The notes: a model not told the origin generated them from the letters alone. A DNA stretch of 64,000 nt from Microvelia longipes (GCA_018340805.1 JACMZG010001914.1:19260947-19324946); one strand, 5' to 3'; positions 32,738-44,351 are shown, counted from the first letter of the stretch. Numbers and translations: made by a program.

Positions 32738-32780
32738 GAGAAAATCGGGTTCGGAGTACCTTGGAACTTTTACTCACCAC
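32738..32780 (-). repeat. element A, terminal fragment
   Basis: GAAAATCGGGTTCGGAGTAC then CTTGGAACTTTTACTCACC is the reverse of the 3' end hairpin and GAGGAAAAGTTCC section. Confidence 0.75.
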
Positions 32781-32784
32781 ACAG

Positions 32785-33090
32785 GTGAGTATTAATACCC
32801 TATGAGGTAAATACATACCTGTTCATGTTTTTTACAGTTTTATCTATTTATATTAAAATCTTGAATTTATATCTAAATTGACAATCAGCATTAAGATTCT
32901 ATAATTTAAATTATTATATGAAAATGCCCTGAAGTAGAGGGCGAAATATGGTAATTGGTTAAAAGTAGTAGTTATTATTCCACTTTGTGCCGAACTTACT
33001 ATTAATATAGTTAGTTAATATGAGGAACAAAAAAAGAAAAAAATTAAAATTGTTAAACGTAAATTCTTTTAAAATTTTTCTTCATTTGTT
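32785..33090. other. AT-rich stretch, no gene seen
   Basis: GCCC-TGAAGTAGA-GGGC at about 32925 is a short hairpin followed by GAAA. It resembles a hammerhead-like order only loosely. Confidence 0.35.
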
Positions 33091-33091
33091 T

Positions 33092-33705
33092 ATTCTCTAA
33101 CCCATTGCTTCGCAAAATATCTCGCCTTCCAATGATTCTTAAACTAATAGTCAATTAAAATCACTCCCCTTACGATAATTCTCTAACTAATTGTCTTTCA
33201 AAATGTCTCGCCTTCCAATGATTCTATAACTAATAGTCTATTAAAACTCTTCCCCTTACGGTGATTCTTTAACCAATCGTCTTTCAAAATATCTCGCCAT
33301 CCAATGATTCTTAAATTAATAGTCCATAAAAAATTCCTCCCTTTAAGGTGATTCTAACCCATTGTCTCTCAAAATATCTCGCTATCCAATGATTCTATAA
33401 CTAATATTCCATGAAAATTCCTCCCCTTAGGGTGATTCTCTAACCCATTGTTTCTTAAACATCTCGCCATCTAATGATTCTATAACTAAAGGTCCATGAA
33501 AATTCCTCCCCTTAGGGTGATTTTCTAACCCATTGTTTCTCAAAATATCTCTCCGTCCAATGATTCTTAAACTTATTGTCAATATTAATGCCTCCCCTTA
33601 GGATGATCTGTAAACCCATTGTCTCTCAAAATATTTTGCTTTCCAATTATTCTTAAACCTACAGTCTAGTCATATTCCTCTTCATATGGTGTTTCTAAAA
33701 CTTGC
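33092..33705. repeat. 85/86-bp satellite array, ~7 units
   Basis: The CTCGC-like motif falls at 33121, 33207, 33293, 33378, 33463, 33549 and 33635. The unit reads roughly CTAACCCATTGTCTCTCAAA - ATATCTCGCCATCCAATGAT - TCTATAACTAATAGTCC - ATGAAAATTCCTCCCCTTAG - GGTGATT. Divergence rises towards the right edge. It has no coding role. Confidence 0.95.
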
Positions 33706-33884
33706 GGTCTGTCTATCTTAATTACTTGCTCTTGCTATCTACTCTTAAAATTATAATAATAATTAATTTGATAAAGACTGCAGTCCTTTTTTAAAATTTA
33801 TTGAAAATTAATTGACGAAAAGCTTTCGCCCAGGAATCCTGAGCTTCTACAGTTCTTAAATTGACAAAAATGAAAATGTTATGG

Positions 33885-33935
33885 TCTTAAACTTATGGTC
33901 CATAGAAATGTCTCCCTATCCAATAATTTTCAATA
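33885..33935. repeat. isolated partial satellite unit
   Basis: AACTTATGGTCCATAGAAAT then GTCTCCCTATCCAATAATTT resembles the 86-bp monomer, 180 bases past the array. Confidence 0.5.
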
Positions 33936-33939
33936 TTTT

Positions 33940-34845
33940 TTCTATCATAAATTTTTATTTACTTATCTTTTTTTCAAAACAGGTCAGAAAACTCACAAGT
34001 TAAAAAAAGTTTTATTTGTTTTACTTCTATAAAGTTTTCGAGAAAACAAACATGTTGACTTTGAGCCTACTACTTATACTCAGGGAAACATTAAGACTCA
34101 TCATCTACAACCGCTCAAATATTAGTTATATATGACAACCGATTAATTCACTTTATGGTGTCTATTTTAAATAAATAAGATACATTTAAATAGAGCATAA
34201 AATGCATAAAGTTATGTTATTGTGTGTTAAAATATCTAAAAATATATTTTAATATGCTATTTATGGAATGATATATATACTTTAGTTTTTAGTATTTTTT
34301 CTTAGAATATAGATAAATATGTAGGCTGGGAGAGATTTTATGTGCTTCAGTTTTCCAAACAACAGATGTTTTTCTTGATTCTTATCTTCGTGAAGAAACA
34401 TTAGATTTTTTAACAGGATGTGAAAAACAAAAACCGTTGGTGAAAACTTTTTTTGAATAACAAAATATTTTATAAATAGGTCAAGTTTATTTTGTTTATT
34501 AATGTAAGCTATGAGTTCGATAGGATAGTATTCAAATGTTGTTGGCTTTCAAAACATCAATGCTATAAGTATTTCTAAAGCTAGATTTAACAGTACAACG
34601 TAATACTACTTCCATTTTGAATATGAATCAAAGAACACACACAGATTTTAAAGAAGATGATTATTCTATAACCTGACATCATTTAATTTCATAATAATAA
34701 AAAAAATCTGTTAAATATCCGTTTATTAAATAAATAAGTTTAACGAAACATTTAAAAATTTTAATTATAACTATGACATAACAATTTATAGTTTAGACAA
34801 TTGTTTAATTTATTAAATTATGAATAATAAATCATCTGCCAGACT
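33940..34845. other. AT-rich stretch, no gene seen
   Basis: No open frame or family is recognised. Confidence 0.45.
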
Positions 34846-34847
34846 TC

Positions 34848-34905
34848 TAGAACCCTGCCTAGAACTGTTTTTCACTCTACTTCAGGCTAGGTCTTATAGT
34901 ACTAT
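34848..34905 (+). repeat. dispersed repeat G, copy 1
   Basis: AACCCTGCCTAGAACTG...CTACTTCAGGCTAGGTCTTA is the reverse complement of 55690-55745 (GTAAGACCTAGCCTGAAGTA...CGGTTCCAGGCTAGG). Confidence 0.6.
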
Positions 34906-35149
34906 ACCCGGTTAAAATCGGTTGACAGCGCGGGAAAATAGTGTTGAGGAACCATTAAGGTTGGCCTGATTTGATATTAAGGGTGTGGCTTAACATCCAG
35001 GGAAAATCTCATTGGCTCCCTCGTATTATTTTCCTAAGCTGTCATCTGAGTTTAGACGTGTGTCGTACTATAATAACCATTATTTTAATTTTTCGAATCA
35101 TTAGTATACGTTTTCTAAAAACTGTTAAAAAATCTATACAACATTCTAA

Positions 35150-35440
35150 TTGAGTTGAAAGTTGGCATAAGTGTATCCCTTTAGACTAGTGTATCTAAGG
35201 GTTTTGATAGATCACTGACGTTAAGCAGCAAAAGAGGTCTGTACTTGGATGGGTGACCTCTTGGAATAAACAAGGGGTTTGACTATCTTTGATGTTTAAT
35301 GCGTCCTAAAGCGTACTGCATTATAAAGTAGGTGATTCCCACATTCTAAGGGCAAACGAAGCGAGTCCTAAGTGAACATTTTCGCAGCAAATCCGATAAG
35401 ATGAGGAAAAGTTCTGAGGTACCCCGTACCCGATTTTTTA
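35150..35440 (+). repeat. element A 3' half with best-preserved 5S rRNA-like block
   Basis: GATCACTGACGTTAAGCAGC at about 35209 and CTGTACTTGGATGGGTGACC at about 35238, then TCTTGGAATA, follow 5S rRNA through the internal promoter (A box, box C) to its 3' third. Next come degenerate mirror motifs (GGGCAAACGAAGCGAGTC), GCAAATCCGATAAGATGAGG, GAGGTACCCCGTACCCG and a T6 run that could end Pol III transcription. The 5' end of 5S is replaced by ATTGAGTTGAAAGTTGGCAT. It is not a functional 5S gene. Confidence 0.85.
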
Positions 35441-35444
35441 GAAT

Positions 35445-36370
35445 GTATATTTAAAAAAAATATTTAGAATTATTTATAACAACAAGAGTAATAAGTAAAG
35501 GGATTTTTGGGACAAAACCTTGATATTTTTTTCATATAAATTTCACTTTTTAATTTAACCAACATCACCCATTAATTTTCTATAACAAAATCTTGTAAAC
35601 AAACTGCCTTTTAAATCTCAATTACGATAAAAAAAAATTACAACTACAAAAACATAAAATAACGTAAACTAATAATTGCGAAACGTCATTTATTGTCATT
35701 TTTATGACGTTCGTATTGAAATAAATTTGTTAAAATCACGCGAAATTTCGTAAGGGGAGTCTTTAACTGACTTCAAGTTAAAATATTTCTTTTATAATTT
35801 CCCTTTTTGGTGAATAAATTTTCTTTTAAGTGAAGCTTTTCCCGTTTTGAAAGATTGTTATGAGATATCATTTGTTTTGTTTTTATATGTATATATGTTA
35901 CTATAAAATGTTACAATGATTAAGTATTTATTGGGTTCTACTTGTAGATTTAGTTAGGGTTTTTAGTAATTATTGTGAGAATGTTAGAATTTTTTAACTA
36001 ATAGCTATGTTATAATAAGTTAAAATAATTCATTAATAAATGGAATGTTTAACTGTTTTCTTTTTTAAGGTTTTAATAGAAATCAAAGAAAGTTTTACCT
36101 TATATTTAGCGACCTTCTTCATTAGTTAATATCTTGTAGAAATCCCTAAATATTAGCCAAATAATTAATGTTAATGAATGTAGATTTAAAATAAGTGTGT
36201 GTGTATAGGAATATATGTGTTTCATGTAGATTCTTGTAAAACTTATGTTACTAAGTTAACTTATTCTTGTAAACTTAGACTAATTATACATCAGAAAGAG
36301 TCATAAACTATCTCAGATCTTAAGCCGTGTTAATTAACAGAAGGGAATTAGAGAAAAAAAATATTTATCT
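35445..36370. other. AT-rich stretch, no gene seen
   Basis: Nothing is recognised. Confidence 0.45.
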
Positions 36371-36371
36371 C

Positions 36372-37165
36372 AGTGCTTACAGTTCGGAGTATACTTGAGA
36401 GAATTTTTTCTTTGGGTTACTTTTAGGTCTAAACGGTCACTTTTTAAATCTTATCGGGATCTGTTTGAAAATACAATGAGTTTAGTGCAAAACAATATTT
36501 TGAGTACTTACAGATCGGAATCTAATCATTGGACTAAACTCTTCACTTAGACGGCTCATAAGTCATATTGACTACATTTTGTGCCTCAACGAAATTCGTT
36601 CACAAACAACAATAGTGGATTAGTGTAAAAAATAAGATTTAGATGCTTATAGCTCAAAATCTAATTATGGATCTTAGCTAAACTTTAAGCTTAGACTACT
36701 CATGGGTCAGAGTGAACATATTTTATGACTCATCGAGATCCGTTCTTAAATAGCAATACGGGTTTAGTGCTAGAAAATATAATTTGAGAACTTATAGCTT
36801 GGGGAATTATCGATAGCTTATTCTAAACTTTAAACTTAGAATGCTCATAGTAAGAATTAAAATTTGACCACTCATCTTTTAAGTCACATCTGGATTAGTT
36901 CTAAAAAAAGATAGAATTAGAGTAATTTAAAGTTTTGAAATCTAACTGCTCGAAATCTAATTCATGGATTTTGACTAAACTCTACATTTAGACGACTCAT
37001 GGGTCGGAATGACCATATTTATGACTCATCGAGATACTTTCTTTAATAACAATCCGGAGTTATTAAAGAATTAATTAACTATTTAATAATTTACTAATCA
37101 TTATTTAATTCCAGCGTAAGAAAATAAAATTTGAGTACTCATATCTCGGAATCAACTGATGAATT
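36372..37165. repeat. degenerate ~145-bp tandem array, 5-6 units
   Basis: The TTAGACGACTCATGGGTC-like landmark falls at 36547, 36691, 36836 and 36988, with a weaker start near 36425. A second landmark, GACTCATCGAGATCCGTTC, repeats in phase. Between units, GCTTATAGCTCAAAATCTAA variants recur. Unit 5 is disrupted by AT-rich insertions. Confidence 0.85.
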
Positions 37166-37169
37166 TTGA

Positions 37170-38490
37170 CTAAACCTTGTATGTATAAATCAAAATATAC
37201 ATATTCAAAATATTATTGTATTCTCAGTAAAAGTCAAAACAAACGATTTAAGGTTTTCATTTTTCAGGATTGCCAACTTCTCGAAACAAGGAACTTAATA
37301 CTAAGCAATCTTAAGGCACGCCGAATATACAAAAACTTCTTAAGTAAAGAATTTCTTGCTATTACACGTGGTAACAACTTCTATTTTATGTATTCCTCAA
37401 AGGAGTAATTAAATATTTGTTGTTTGATAAAAATAATATTTGCCGAGCCAGCTCGGGTATCACTGCTAGTTTTAAATAAAAACATAATAATTTATATTTA
37501 AAATTGTTTTCTTTATGTATTACTTTGGCTATAAATTACTTAATTATAATTTAATAATTTAATAAATGTATGAATGAATCCTTTTATTATCTTTTTTGTA
37601 TAAAATACTGTAAATATATGCAGCATATAATTAAAGTAGATTTAAATCAGTCTAGGCTGTGGGTTTTGAAATACTGTATATTCATAAACTTATCTACCTT
37701 TTAAAGTTTTAATATTTTAATTACATTTCATAAATCTCAATAATTGCAGTTAATCACGTGTTTAATTTGTTATTAAACAGAGTTATCCTATCATTTTTAG
37801 TAATAGGATAAAAAATTGTAGTTTAGTGTAGACATTATAACTATTCGATGAAATGCAGCAGTGATAAACATCTTAATATACTAGACACCCTCGGCACGCT
37901 ATCCTTCTTTAAAAAACATTGTGCAGTCACCACGCCATCTGAAATTAAATCTATTAATTAAAGTTAAATAATATAAAAAACCTACTTCAAGTTATGATTA
38001 TCACATTTTAATAAATATAAAGCTGTTTTATGCTAGTATAATGAGATAGGTAGTTATTCATTGACATATATTTATATCTATTTGATGAAAAAATAAATAA
38101 TTATATTTCTACTGCGTGTTAATGTTTTTTTTAAGTTATAGTGCTAGTGGAGTAATTTAATTATTTTTAATTTTTAAATGATTAAATGTTATTAATAATT
38201 ATTAATTATATTTAGGAGGAATAAACATACTTATCGTTGAGCAAAGCTAACTTATCTTAGAAAGCATGGGATAATTCCGCGGCCAACTTAAGAAACTCAG
38301 CTCTTTTGAGGGCTGTGATTTATTTATTGTCAACGGTCATAGACCATGATATAAAATTTACAATAATAAAAACAAACAATTATAAACAAAATTTGTTGTT
38401 TCGACCGAGATTTTGTGATAATTGCACATTTTATATAATTAATAAAACACAATATTTAAAAGAGAAAAAACTTATTTATTATACTTTGTC
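37170..38490. other. AT-rich stretch, no gene confirmed
   Basis: The 80-codon frame 37166-37408 (Lys/Tyr/Ser-rich) starts in the array and has no motif. GGATTGCCAACTTCTCGAAA near 37267 follows a TTTTTCAG, which would fit a splice acceptor, but nothing supports a gene. Confidence 0.4.
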
Positions 38491-38494
38491 TATC

Positions 38495-38552
38495 ACAATA
38501 TTATTACAATTTATTCAGACGCGTTTCGGGACGTTTTCCATCTTCAGTGTAT
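38495..38552 (-). repeat. Penelope-like/hammerhead-like motif
   Basis: On the minus strand, ATACA-CTGAAGA, a TGG...CCC mini-stem, GAAAC, GCGTC and TGAAT follow the hammerhead order CUGANGA - helix II - GAAA - NUH. GUC would be the cleavage triplet and helix I would be partial (ATACA/TGAAT). Helix II is only 2-3 bp. This lies in the C-terminal part of an unrelated-looking 82-codon plus frame, which is a shadow. Confidence 0.4.
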
Positions 38553-38734
38553 AAAATAAACAATTATAAAGACAAATAACACAATATAAAAGAAATACGA
38601 GCATTATATCAATAATCTGTAAAAAATAGGAATTAAGTTACAATAAGAGATAACCATGGATCTTAGTGAATTCAAAACATTAACACCTAAAATTCTATTT
38701 GAACCAATTTTTTATTAAAATCATAAATTTTTGG

Positions 38735-38830
38735 TCTTTCCAAGACGTTTTAAGTGGTTTTCTTTATCCTGTCTGTGTGTGTGTGTGTGTATGTCTGTTT
38801 CATGTATAACTCCTGTTTGGTTAGTGATTA
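38735..38830 (+). repeat. element A, short TG-tract fragment
   Basis: AAGACGTTTTAAGTGGTTTT...CCTGTCTGTGTGTGTGTGTG then TATGTCTGTTTC resembles the AAAGTTGTCTGTCTGTATGT part of element A with an expanded TG run. Confidence 0.5.
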
Positions 38831-38854
38831 TAGTATTCTTTTAAAAATAAAATA

Positions 38855-39425
38855 ATTGGGTACAGGTTACCTCGCCATATTTATACCACAACTCGTCTTC
38901 GGACTCAGTTCGCTCGTCCCCAGATAGTGATAACATAGATTTCTTACCAGCGGTCACTGACTTCGCTTGAAGCTGCTTAATTTTTATCATCCAACAAAAC
39001 CATAGATATAATTGCCGTATTTGAAAAAAGTATACAAAACTAAGAATACTTATTTATTACATAAAGGGATGCACTTGTAGCAAATGTCAGCTCAATTAGA
39101 TTAATTTCCGATTTTTTGAATTTTTTTAAAAAAACGTATACAATTCATTCGATAAATTAACCAATGCTGATAATGAAATGAATCTAGGCACTTATTTTGT
39201 TCTTATATATGACTACTTACGTGTCAAATCTCAAACTGATTGACAAACTTTTCCGCGTTTTATTAATTTTAGAAATGTTTACTGAGTCATTATTGCAGAT
39301 TAGAACGTCATAAAAAAATATTTTCCGGATAGCACATCTAGGTCTAAAAATTGATTTTTATGAAATTTAACTCTCTAGAATTAATACAAAGGGAGATTAT
39401 TACAGACACAACAACAACAGTAAAA
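38855..39425 (-). repeat. element A, minus copy running into a microsatellite
   Basis: In reverse: GGGTACAGGTTACCTCG (end), CGTCTTCGGACTCAGTTCGC then TCGTCC (mirror motif), CCAGCGGTCACTGAC and AAGCTGCTTAATTTTTATCA (5S-like), AAAGGGATGCACTTGTAGCA, TTCCGCGTTTTATTAA, AACTCTCTAGAATTAATACA. Where the TG-rich tract should continue, the sequence becomes (AC)n and then long (AT)n. Confidence 0.85.
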
Positions 39426-39708
<283 letters not shown>

Positions 39709-39777
39709 TATATATATATACTATATATATATATATATATATAATATATATATATATATTATTATATATATATATAT
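39709..39777. repeat. (AT)n microsatellite
   Basis: An interrupted AT run between the two K copies. Confidence 0.9.
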
Positions 39778-39853
39778 CCTTGATCAGTGAGTCTCCTCTC
39801 CAAGAACTCAACCACATAACCTTATTTTGTCTTCGAAAATTTGCTGAAAATTA

Positions 39854-39970
39854 AGTATTTTTATTTCTTTAGATTTAATAATAATCTATTTTTTTTATTT
39901 ATTGAGTTTAAATACATTTCCTGTCTTATCTTTTTACAACTGCGGAATTATTGATGTCAAACTTTAAAAA
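39854..39970 (+). repeat. direct repeat K, copy 2
   Basis: See 39597. Differences are a few single bases and a longer T run. Confidence 0.9.
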
Positions 39971-39974
39971 ATAT

Positions 39975-40382
39975 GACATCAAACAAAGGAAAGCAAAGAA
40001 TGCTTTGAAATTGATGTATTTTTTAACTTTGTTCTGTTAATAATGGTGTCTTTCAGTAAAAAAAGGGTTTCTCAGTTCTCAAGGATTTCCTCAGATTAAA
40101 AGGGAATTCGTGAAGTAAAAAAGAATAAATAAAAGAAAGAGAGCCTAGGCTGTAAGTAGGTTTGTTTTATCTGGTTAAGTATGTGCTTAAAGCTAAGAAT
40201 TATATACTTTGTAGTAAACTTAAAAAGTAAAGTATATAACAATGAGTGATGCGTTTCCTAATAACACACTACGGCGTTTGATTATACTTATTATAATTAT
40301 GTTTTAATTTGCACAAAAATAATTTTATGAAAACATTTTTACAATCTTTCTTACTATAACTCTAATGATTGACTTAGAGTAT

Positions 40383-40413
<31 letters not shown>

Positions 40414-41020
40414 TATATATATAATTATATATATATATATATTTTATGATTATGTTAATATATGAATAGTTTTGACGTATGTGACTGCTTTTCTCATTTG
40501 AAATTAATTGTGTTATACATAAATGTAATGATAGAACTTTTTGTTGGATATTCTGTAATAAATAGTAACTTTCTTTTCTTAGATTAAAGTTATCTAAAGA
40601 TGTATATAATTTGCTAAAATGTGCTCTGATACTGTAGAACGAAGATTTCAAGTGTCTTTAACCATTTAATAACACTTGTGTTAAATATATCTTTAATCTA
40701 AGACATTAAAGATTTTATATGACGGTTGATTACGAAGGTAATTAATTATATTTTTTAAGAAATAATTTTTTATTGTCATATTGTTTAATTAAAAGTATTT
40801 AGAGTGATAGTAAAATGAGTACATATTATTTTTTCAATTACAGTTTTATTGAGTGCAAAAGTTGTGCTGATGATCTTACGTTACACCCCTTATAAACGTA
40901 TGCTTCCTCGTTATCAATTTCTATTCTGAAAACACTAAACATGAGAAGATAAAGAAAGCACTTAAATGTGAAGCAATTAACTTTCTAAACATTAGCGAAT
41001 TTTCAAAGGACAAATCTTGT
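39975..41020. other. AT-rich stretch; (AT)n at 40382-40441
   Basis: Apart from the microsatellite, nothing is recognised until the LINE fragment. 40850-41020 may be decayed LINE sequence, but I cannot align it. Confidence 0.45.
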
Positions 41021-41029
41021 ATCACACCT

Positions 41030-41395
41030 GCAACAGTAGTTCTTTTGGGATGAGACAATCTAAGCTTATGCTTTCTGGTCCTTCTCAGAAACGCACTATG
41101 GTTATATTGTCGCTAAGCAAGAAAAATTGTCACGGCATTACTGGAGTTTTACAGGACACTACAGACTCAATAGACATTTAAATCTAATAGGTCTTAGTGA
41201 ATTTTAATAGGTCCTCTTTGCAGATTTTGTAACAAAGAAGATGAAACGCCATCTCATCTCATTGGGTCATGTCCTGCTCTCAACACACAACTTTGACTAG
41301 ACTTATTTTTCCTTTTCACCTGGCCAGCTTAAGGAAATAAAAATTGCGAAGTTAATAAGATTCTGTCGCTCTTCTTTAAGCGAATGGAAGACACA
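41030..41395 (+). pseudogene. non-LTR retrotransposon ORF2 C-terminus, frameshifted
   Basis: Three frames together spell the tail of a LINE polymerase. MVILSLSKKNCHGITGVL (from 41098) is followed in another frame by TGHYRLNRHLNLIGLSEF (41151-41204), the conserved GH(Y)xLNxHL segment. Next is CRFCNKEDETPSHLIGSCP (from 41219), a Cys-His knuckle with C-x2-C...H...C spacing. After a stop, KEIKIAKLIRFCRSSL lies at about 41328-41375. This order is typical of the end of Jockey/LOA/R1-like ORF2 in arthropods. At least three frame changes make it dead. No upstream reverse transcriptase motif was found. Confidence 0.8.
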
Positions 41396-41425
41396 CACAA
41401 TAAGATACTCTATCTTATTGTGTGT
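41393..41425. repeat. perfect 15-bp hairpin at the LINE end
   Basis: ACACACAATAAGATA (41393-41407) and its complement (41411-41425) flank a CTC loop. It lies just after the LINE coding relic and before an ATAATATT array. Confidence 0.9.
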
Positions 41426-41545
41426 ATAATATTAATATAATATTATACTTTTATAATATTATATAATATTATAATATTTTATAATATTATAATATTTTAT
41501 AATATTATATAATATTATAATATTTTAAAATATAGTTAAAGTGAT
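41426..41545. repeat. ATAATATT palindromic simple repeat
   Basis: Repeated TATAATATTATA units of 8-15 bases, each self-complementary. Confidence 0.9.
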
Positions 41546-41877
41546 ACACAATATTATAATAATAAATTTATTATTATAAAAGTTATTTTATTTTATATAA
41601 TAAAATAAGATAAGTTATTTATTTTATATATTATAAATATAATGATATAAATCAATTATTCACAATATATATTATCTCATTTCAGTTATCTTAATATTAT
41701 CCTACTTATTATTTTCAAATATTTTTATTAAGTTTCTTATATTCATTATTTAAGTATTATTATATTTAATAGGTTGCTGACCCACATCAGAGTTTAAGCG
41801 CCTCGGAAATATTTCCGCCGGCAAAAAAATTCATAAAAAAATGAAATATAAGTTAATGTTGCTAGTGGGGGGGGTTC

Positions 41878-41917
<40 letters not shown>

Positions 41918-42305
41918 ATATATTATATTATTGTATATATTATTATATATAAATATTGGTGTTTACTGCAATACGTTGACTTACTTATGTGTGTACACAA
42001 GTATTCTTGACAATTTTTAAAACCATTATTGTTTCATAATTATTATCGCAATTAAATAGCTTGATTATCTAAATGCATTGCATGGTTAAGTATCTGGGTT
42101 ACCATACTGTGTATACTATAGCTTCTTAGTCAACAAACTGAATTAATCTGATCAAATTAATTAATGTAATTAATCAACTGTACTGATTTAATTTATGTAT
42201 CAAACTATTCTACTATAGTAAAACCAACTTACAAAGCAAATATCATCACAAAATGCGTCAAATGCATCCTAGGTAAATATAAACTATATGTAAAACATCC
42301 TAACC
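41546..42305. other. AT-rich stretch; (AT)n at 41878-41958
   Basis: A G8 run directly precedes the microsatellite (41863). AAGCGCCTCGGAAATATTTC then CGCCGGC near 41798 is a small GC-richer island. No gene is seen. Confidence 0.45.
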
Positions 42306-42309
42306 ATAG

Positions 42310-43110
42310 CTTTTACTTTTCTATATTTATCCTGTAGTTTCATAGGAATAGTATTGTTTACAAAATAAACCAAAACCAGGATGTCACCTGAATTATTCGT
42401 TTCAACTGTTTTTAAGACATTCTGAATAGTTTTTCACAATGTTGTCTGTCTGTATGTGTGTGTGTGATTATTATCATCGTAGCTCCTTATGTATTTATGC
42501 TAGAGTTGAAACTTTGAACAAAAATCCATAGAAGTTGCTGTGCTATCCGGAACATATTTTTTATGACGTCACTAACCCGCAATAATGACTAATGAAATAA
42601 ATTTAGAGTAATCGAGCAATAATAAAATTTTGTCGATCGGTTTGAGATGTGGCACGCATGTAGTCATAATAATATATAAGACTAATTTATGTGCTAAGTT
42701 TTACCACGTTATCTGAGTTGTATATCTTTATAAAAAGTTGTAAAAATATTAAAATAAGCTAATTGTGCTGAAATTTGGTTCAAGTGTATCACTTTAAGTG
42801 ATAAATAAGTATCCTAAATTTTGTTGAATGCTGAAAGTATATCTGTGATTCTCGATCATAAAAGTGTCTGGATCATAAAAGTTAAGCAGGGTCGAGCAAG
42901 GTCAGTGCCAGGATTGGTGATCGCTTGTTATAAATCTAATGTAATTACTATCTGAAGACGAGCGAACAAGTCTGAAGACGTGTTTCAGTATAAATTTGGG
43001 AAATTGTATACTCTAAGGACGAGCAAAGCCAGTCCGACATAGGGAGGATGAGCGTAGCGAATTCGATGTGGTTATAAAAAGTTCCGGGGTACCTTTTACC
43101 TGATTTTCTT
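42310..43110 (+). repeat. element A, near full-length copy
   Basis: It has the 5' end relic, AACCAGGATGTCACCTGAAT, TTTTCACAATGTTGTCTGTC and a TG tract, ATCGTAGCTCCTTATGTATT, TGACGTCA at 42564, GGCACGCATGTAGTCATAAT, and AAAGTTAAGCAGGGTCGAGC at about 42880. Three mirror-motif variants follow (GACGAGCGAACAAGTC, GGACGAGCAAAGCCAGTCC, GGATGAGCGTAGCGAATTC). It ends GGGGTACCTTTTACCTG and a T-rich run. Confidence 0.9.
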
Positions 43111-43114
43111 TTTA

Positions 43115-44010
43115 GTGTTTGACTTGGATTTTTATTCAGTTTTTCAAGTGACATATTGTCGACCCCTAGTGATTCTATAGTACGGCTGGCAACTCTTGTT
43201 ATTCCCTTTTAGTTTAAAAGCCTAGTTTAATTAAGTTTAACTTAATTTAAGTTTTAGGGACAACTACTTTCATTTCAGTACGAAAACTTACTTAAAACTT
43301 GCCTACTAACTTTCTATTATTTCAAATTACAAACTTTACTTAAAACTGTTTTAAAAATACGACTTTAAAATTTAAGTTTTCAGCTCAAACAACAAGTCAG
43401 CGGTGTTAAGAAAAACATTTAAGTTTATTGTAAAGCATGAAGTACTTTAAAGTTATGTGGAAGTTAAGTGTTATTTAGCTGTATTGAACTGTTAAGCGGG
43501 TATTTTTAGATGTTTAAGCTGTTATTTAGCTGAATAGCTAGATGTATTAGTAGATGAGATGATTTATATTAAGTTTTTCCATCTAAATGTAAATGAGGAT
43601 ACGTCATAACTCCAATACTTTGCTCAAAACTGGCTTCCATTGCTTTGTCTGCCCCGTCACTCTCATACCCTCATCTCTATTTTTCATCAATACTATTCAT
43701 TTAAATTTATTCGACAAACCAAAAGCTACTATTACACAAAGGCTACTATTACAAGAAGGCTAGCATTACGGAGCAATGCTACATCAAGTAGTATCTACTA
43801 TATACTATAAGCATATAGTAGTACTATAAGTAGTATATACTTGTATCTACTAGATTTATACATAAAACATGTCATGAGTATTTTTTTTAATGAAACTTTT
43901 CGAAAATAAAATACATGTTAATCCTTGGTTTCTAGTTGAAATATTTTCTTTGTACGGCAGTGAATATAAGCTAAGATAATTCCCACGGAGATTTTTTTGT
44001 AAATATATAA
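43115..44010. other. AT-rich stretch with small local repeats
   Basis: 43721-43775 holds three AAGGCTACTATTACAAG-like units of 17-19 bp. 43777-43860 is dense in TAGTA/TACTA palindromes. No gene is seen. Confidence 0.5.
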
Positions 44011-44013
44011 TAA

Positions 44014-44225
44014 ACCGTCTCCATGGTTGAGGCTGTCAGTATTTATATTTATCTATGATACCTCAAAAGTCATATATATGATTATTGTTAAAACAAACCA
44101 TTGCCAACTTGTAGAATACAGTTAGAGCATAACGGTTGTTCCAGCCATCTACTGTGGTTCCTCTAGGGGTTATTCCTGATGGACCGCTAAGCTCTAAATA
44201 TAGGCATTTTTACTATATTATATAA
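44014..44225 (+). repeat. tRNA-derived SINE family T, copy
   Basis: CCGTCTCCATGGTTGAGGCT...CAGTATTTATATTTATCTAT (head, B box lost), AACCATTGCCAACTTGTAGA then ATACAGTTAGAGCATAACGG (body), and GTGGTTCCTCTAGGGGTTAT then TCCTGATGGACCGCTAAGCT (tail) match 27478-27730. Confidence 0.6.
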
Positions 44226-44351
44226 CATAATCATAATCATATTTATTGATTACTTTAAATATTAACTTGCATTTGTTTTGGATTGTGTTTTTTTTGCCTT
44301 GTTTGGGATGTTTTTAATTTCTGTTTTGTAATTAGTTTATAATTTCGTTTA

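Noticed and set aside
33092..33705. A CRISPR array
   Set aside because: Units are contiguous 85/86-bp monomers without distinct repeat and spacer parts, in a eukaryotic context.
35209..35325. A functional 5S rRNA gene
   Set aside because: Only the internal promoter and 3' two-thirds resemble 5S. The 5' third is replaced by element A sequence and the terminal stem cannot form.
41426..41545. An origin of replication or matrix attachment element
   Set aside because: The ATAATATT palindromes are simple repeats; nothing specific supports an origin.
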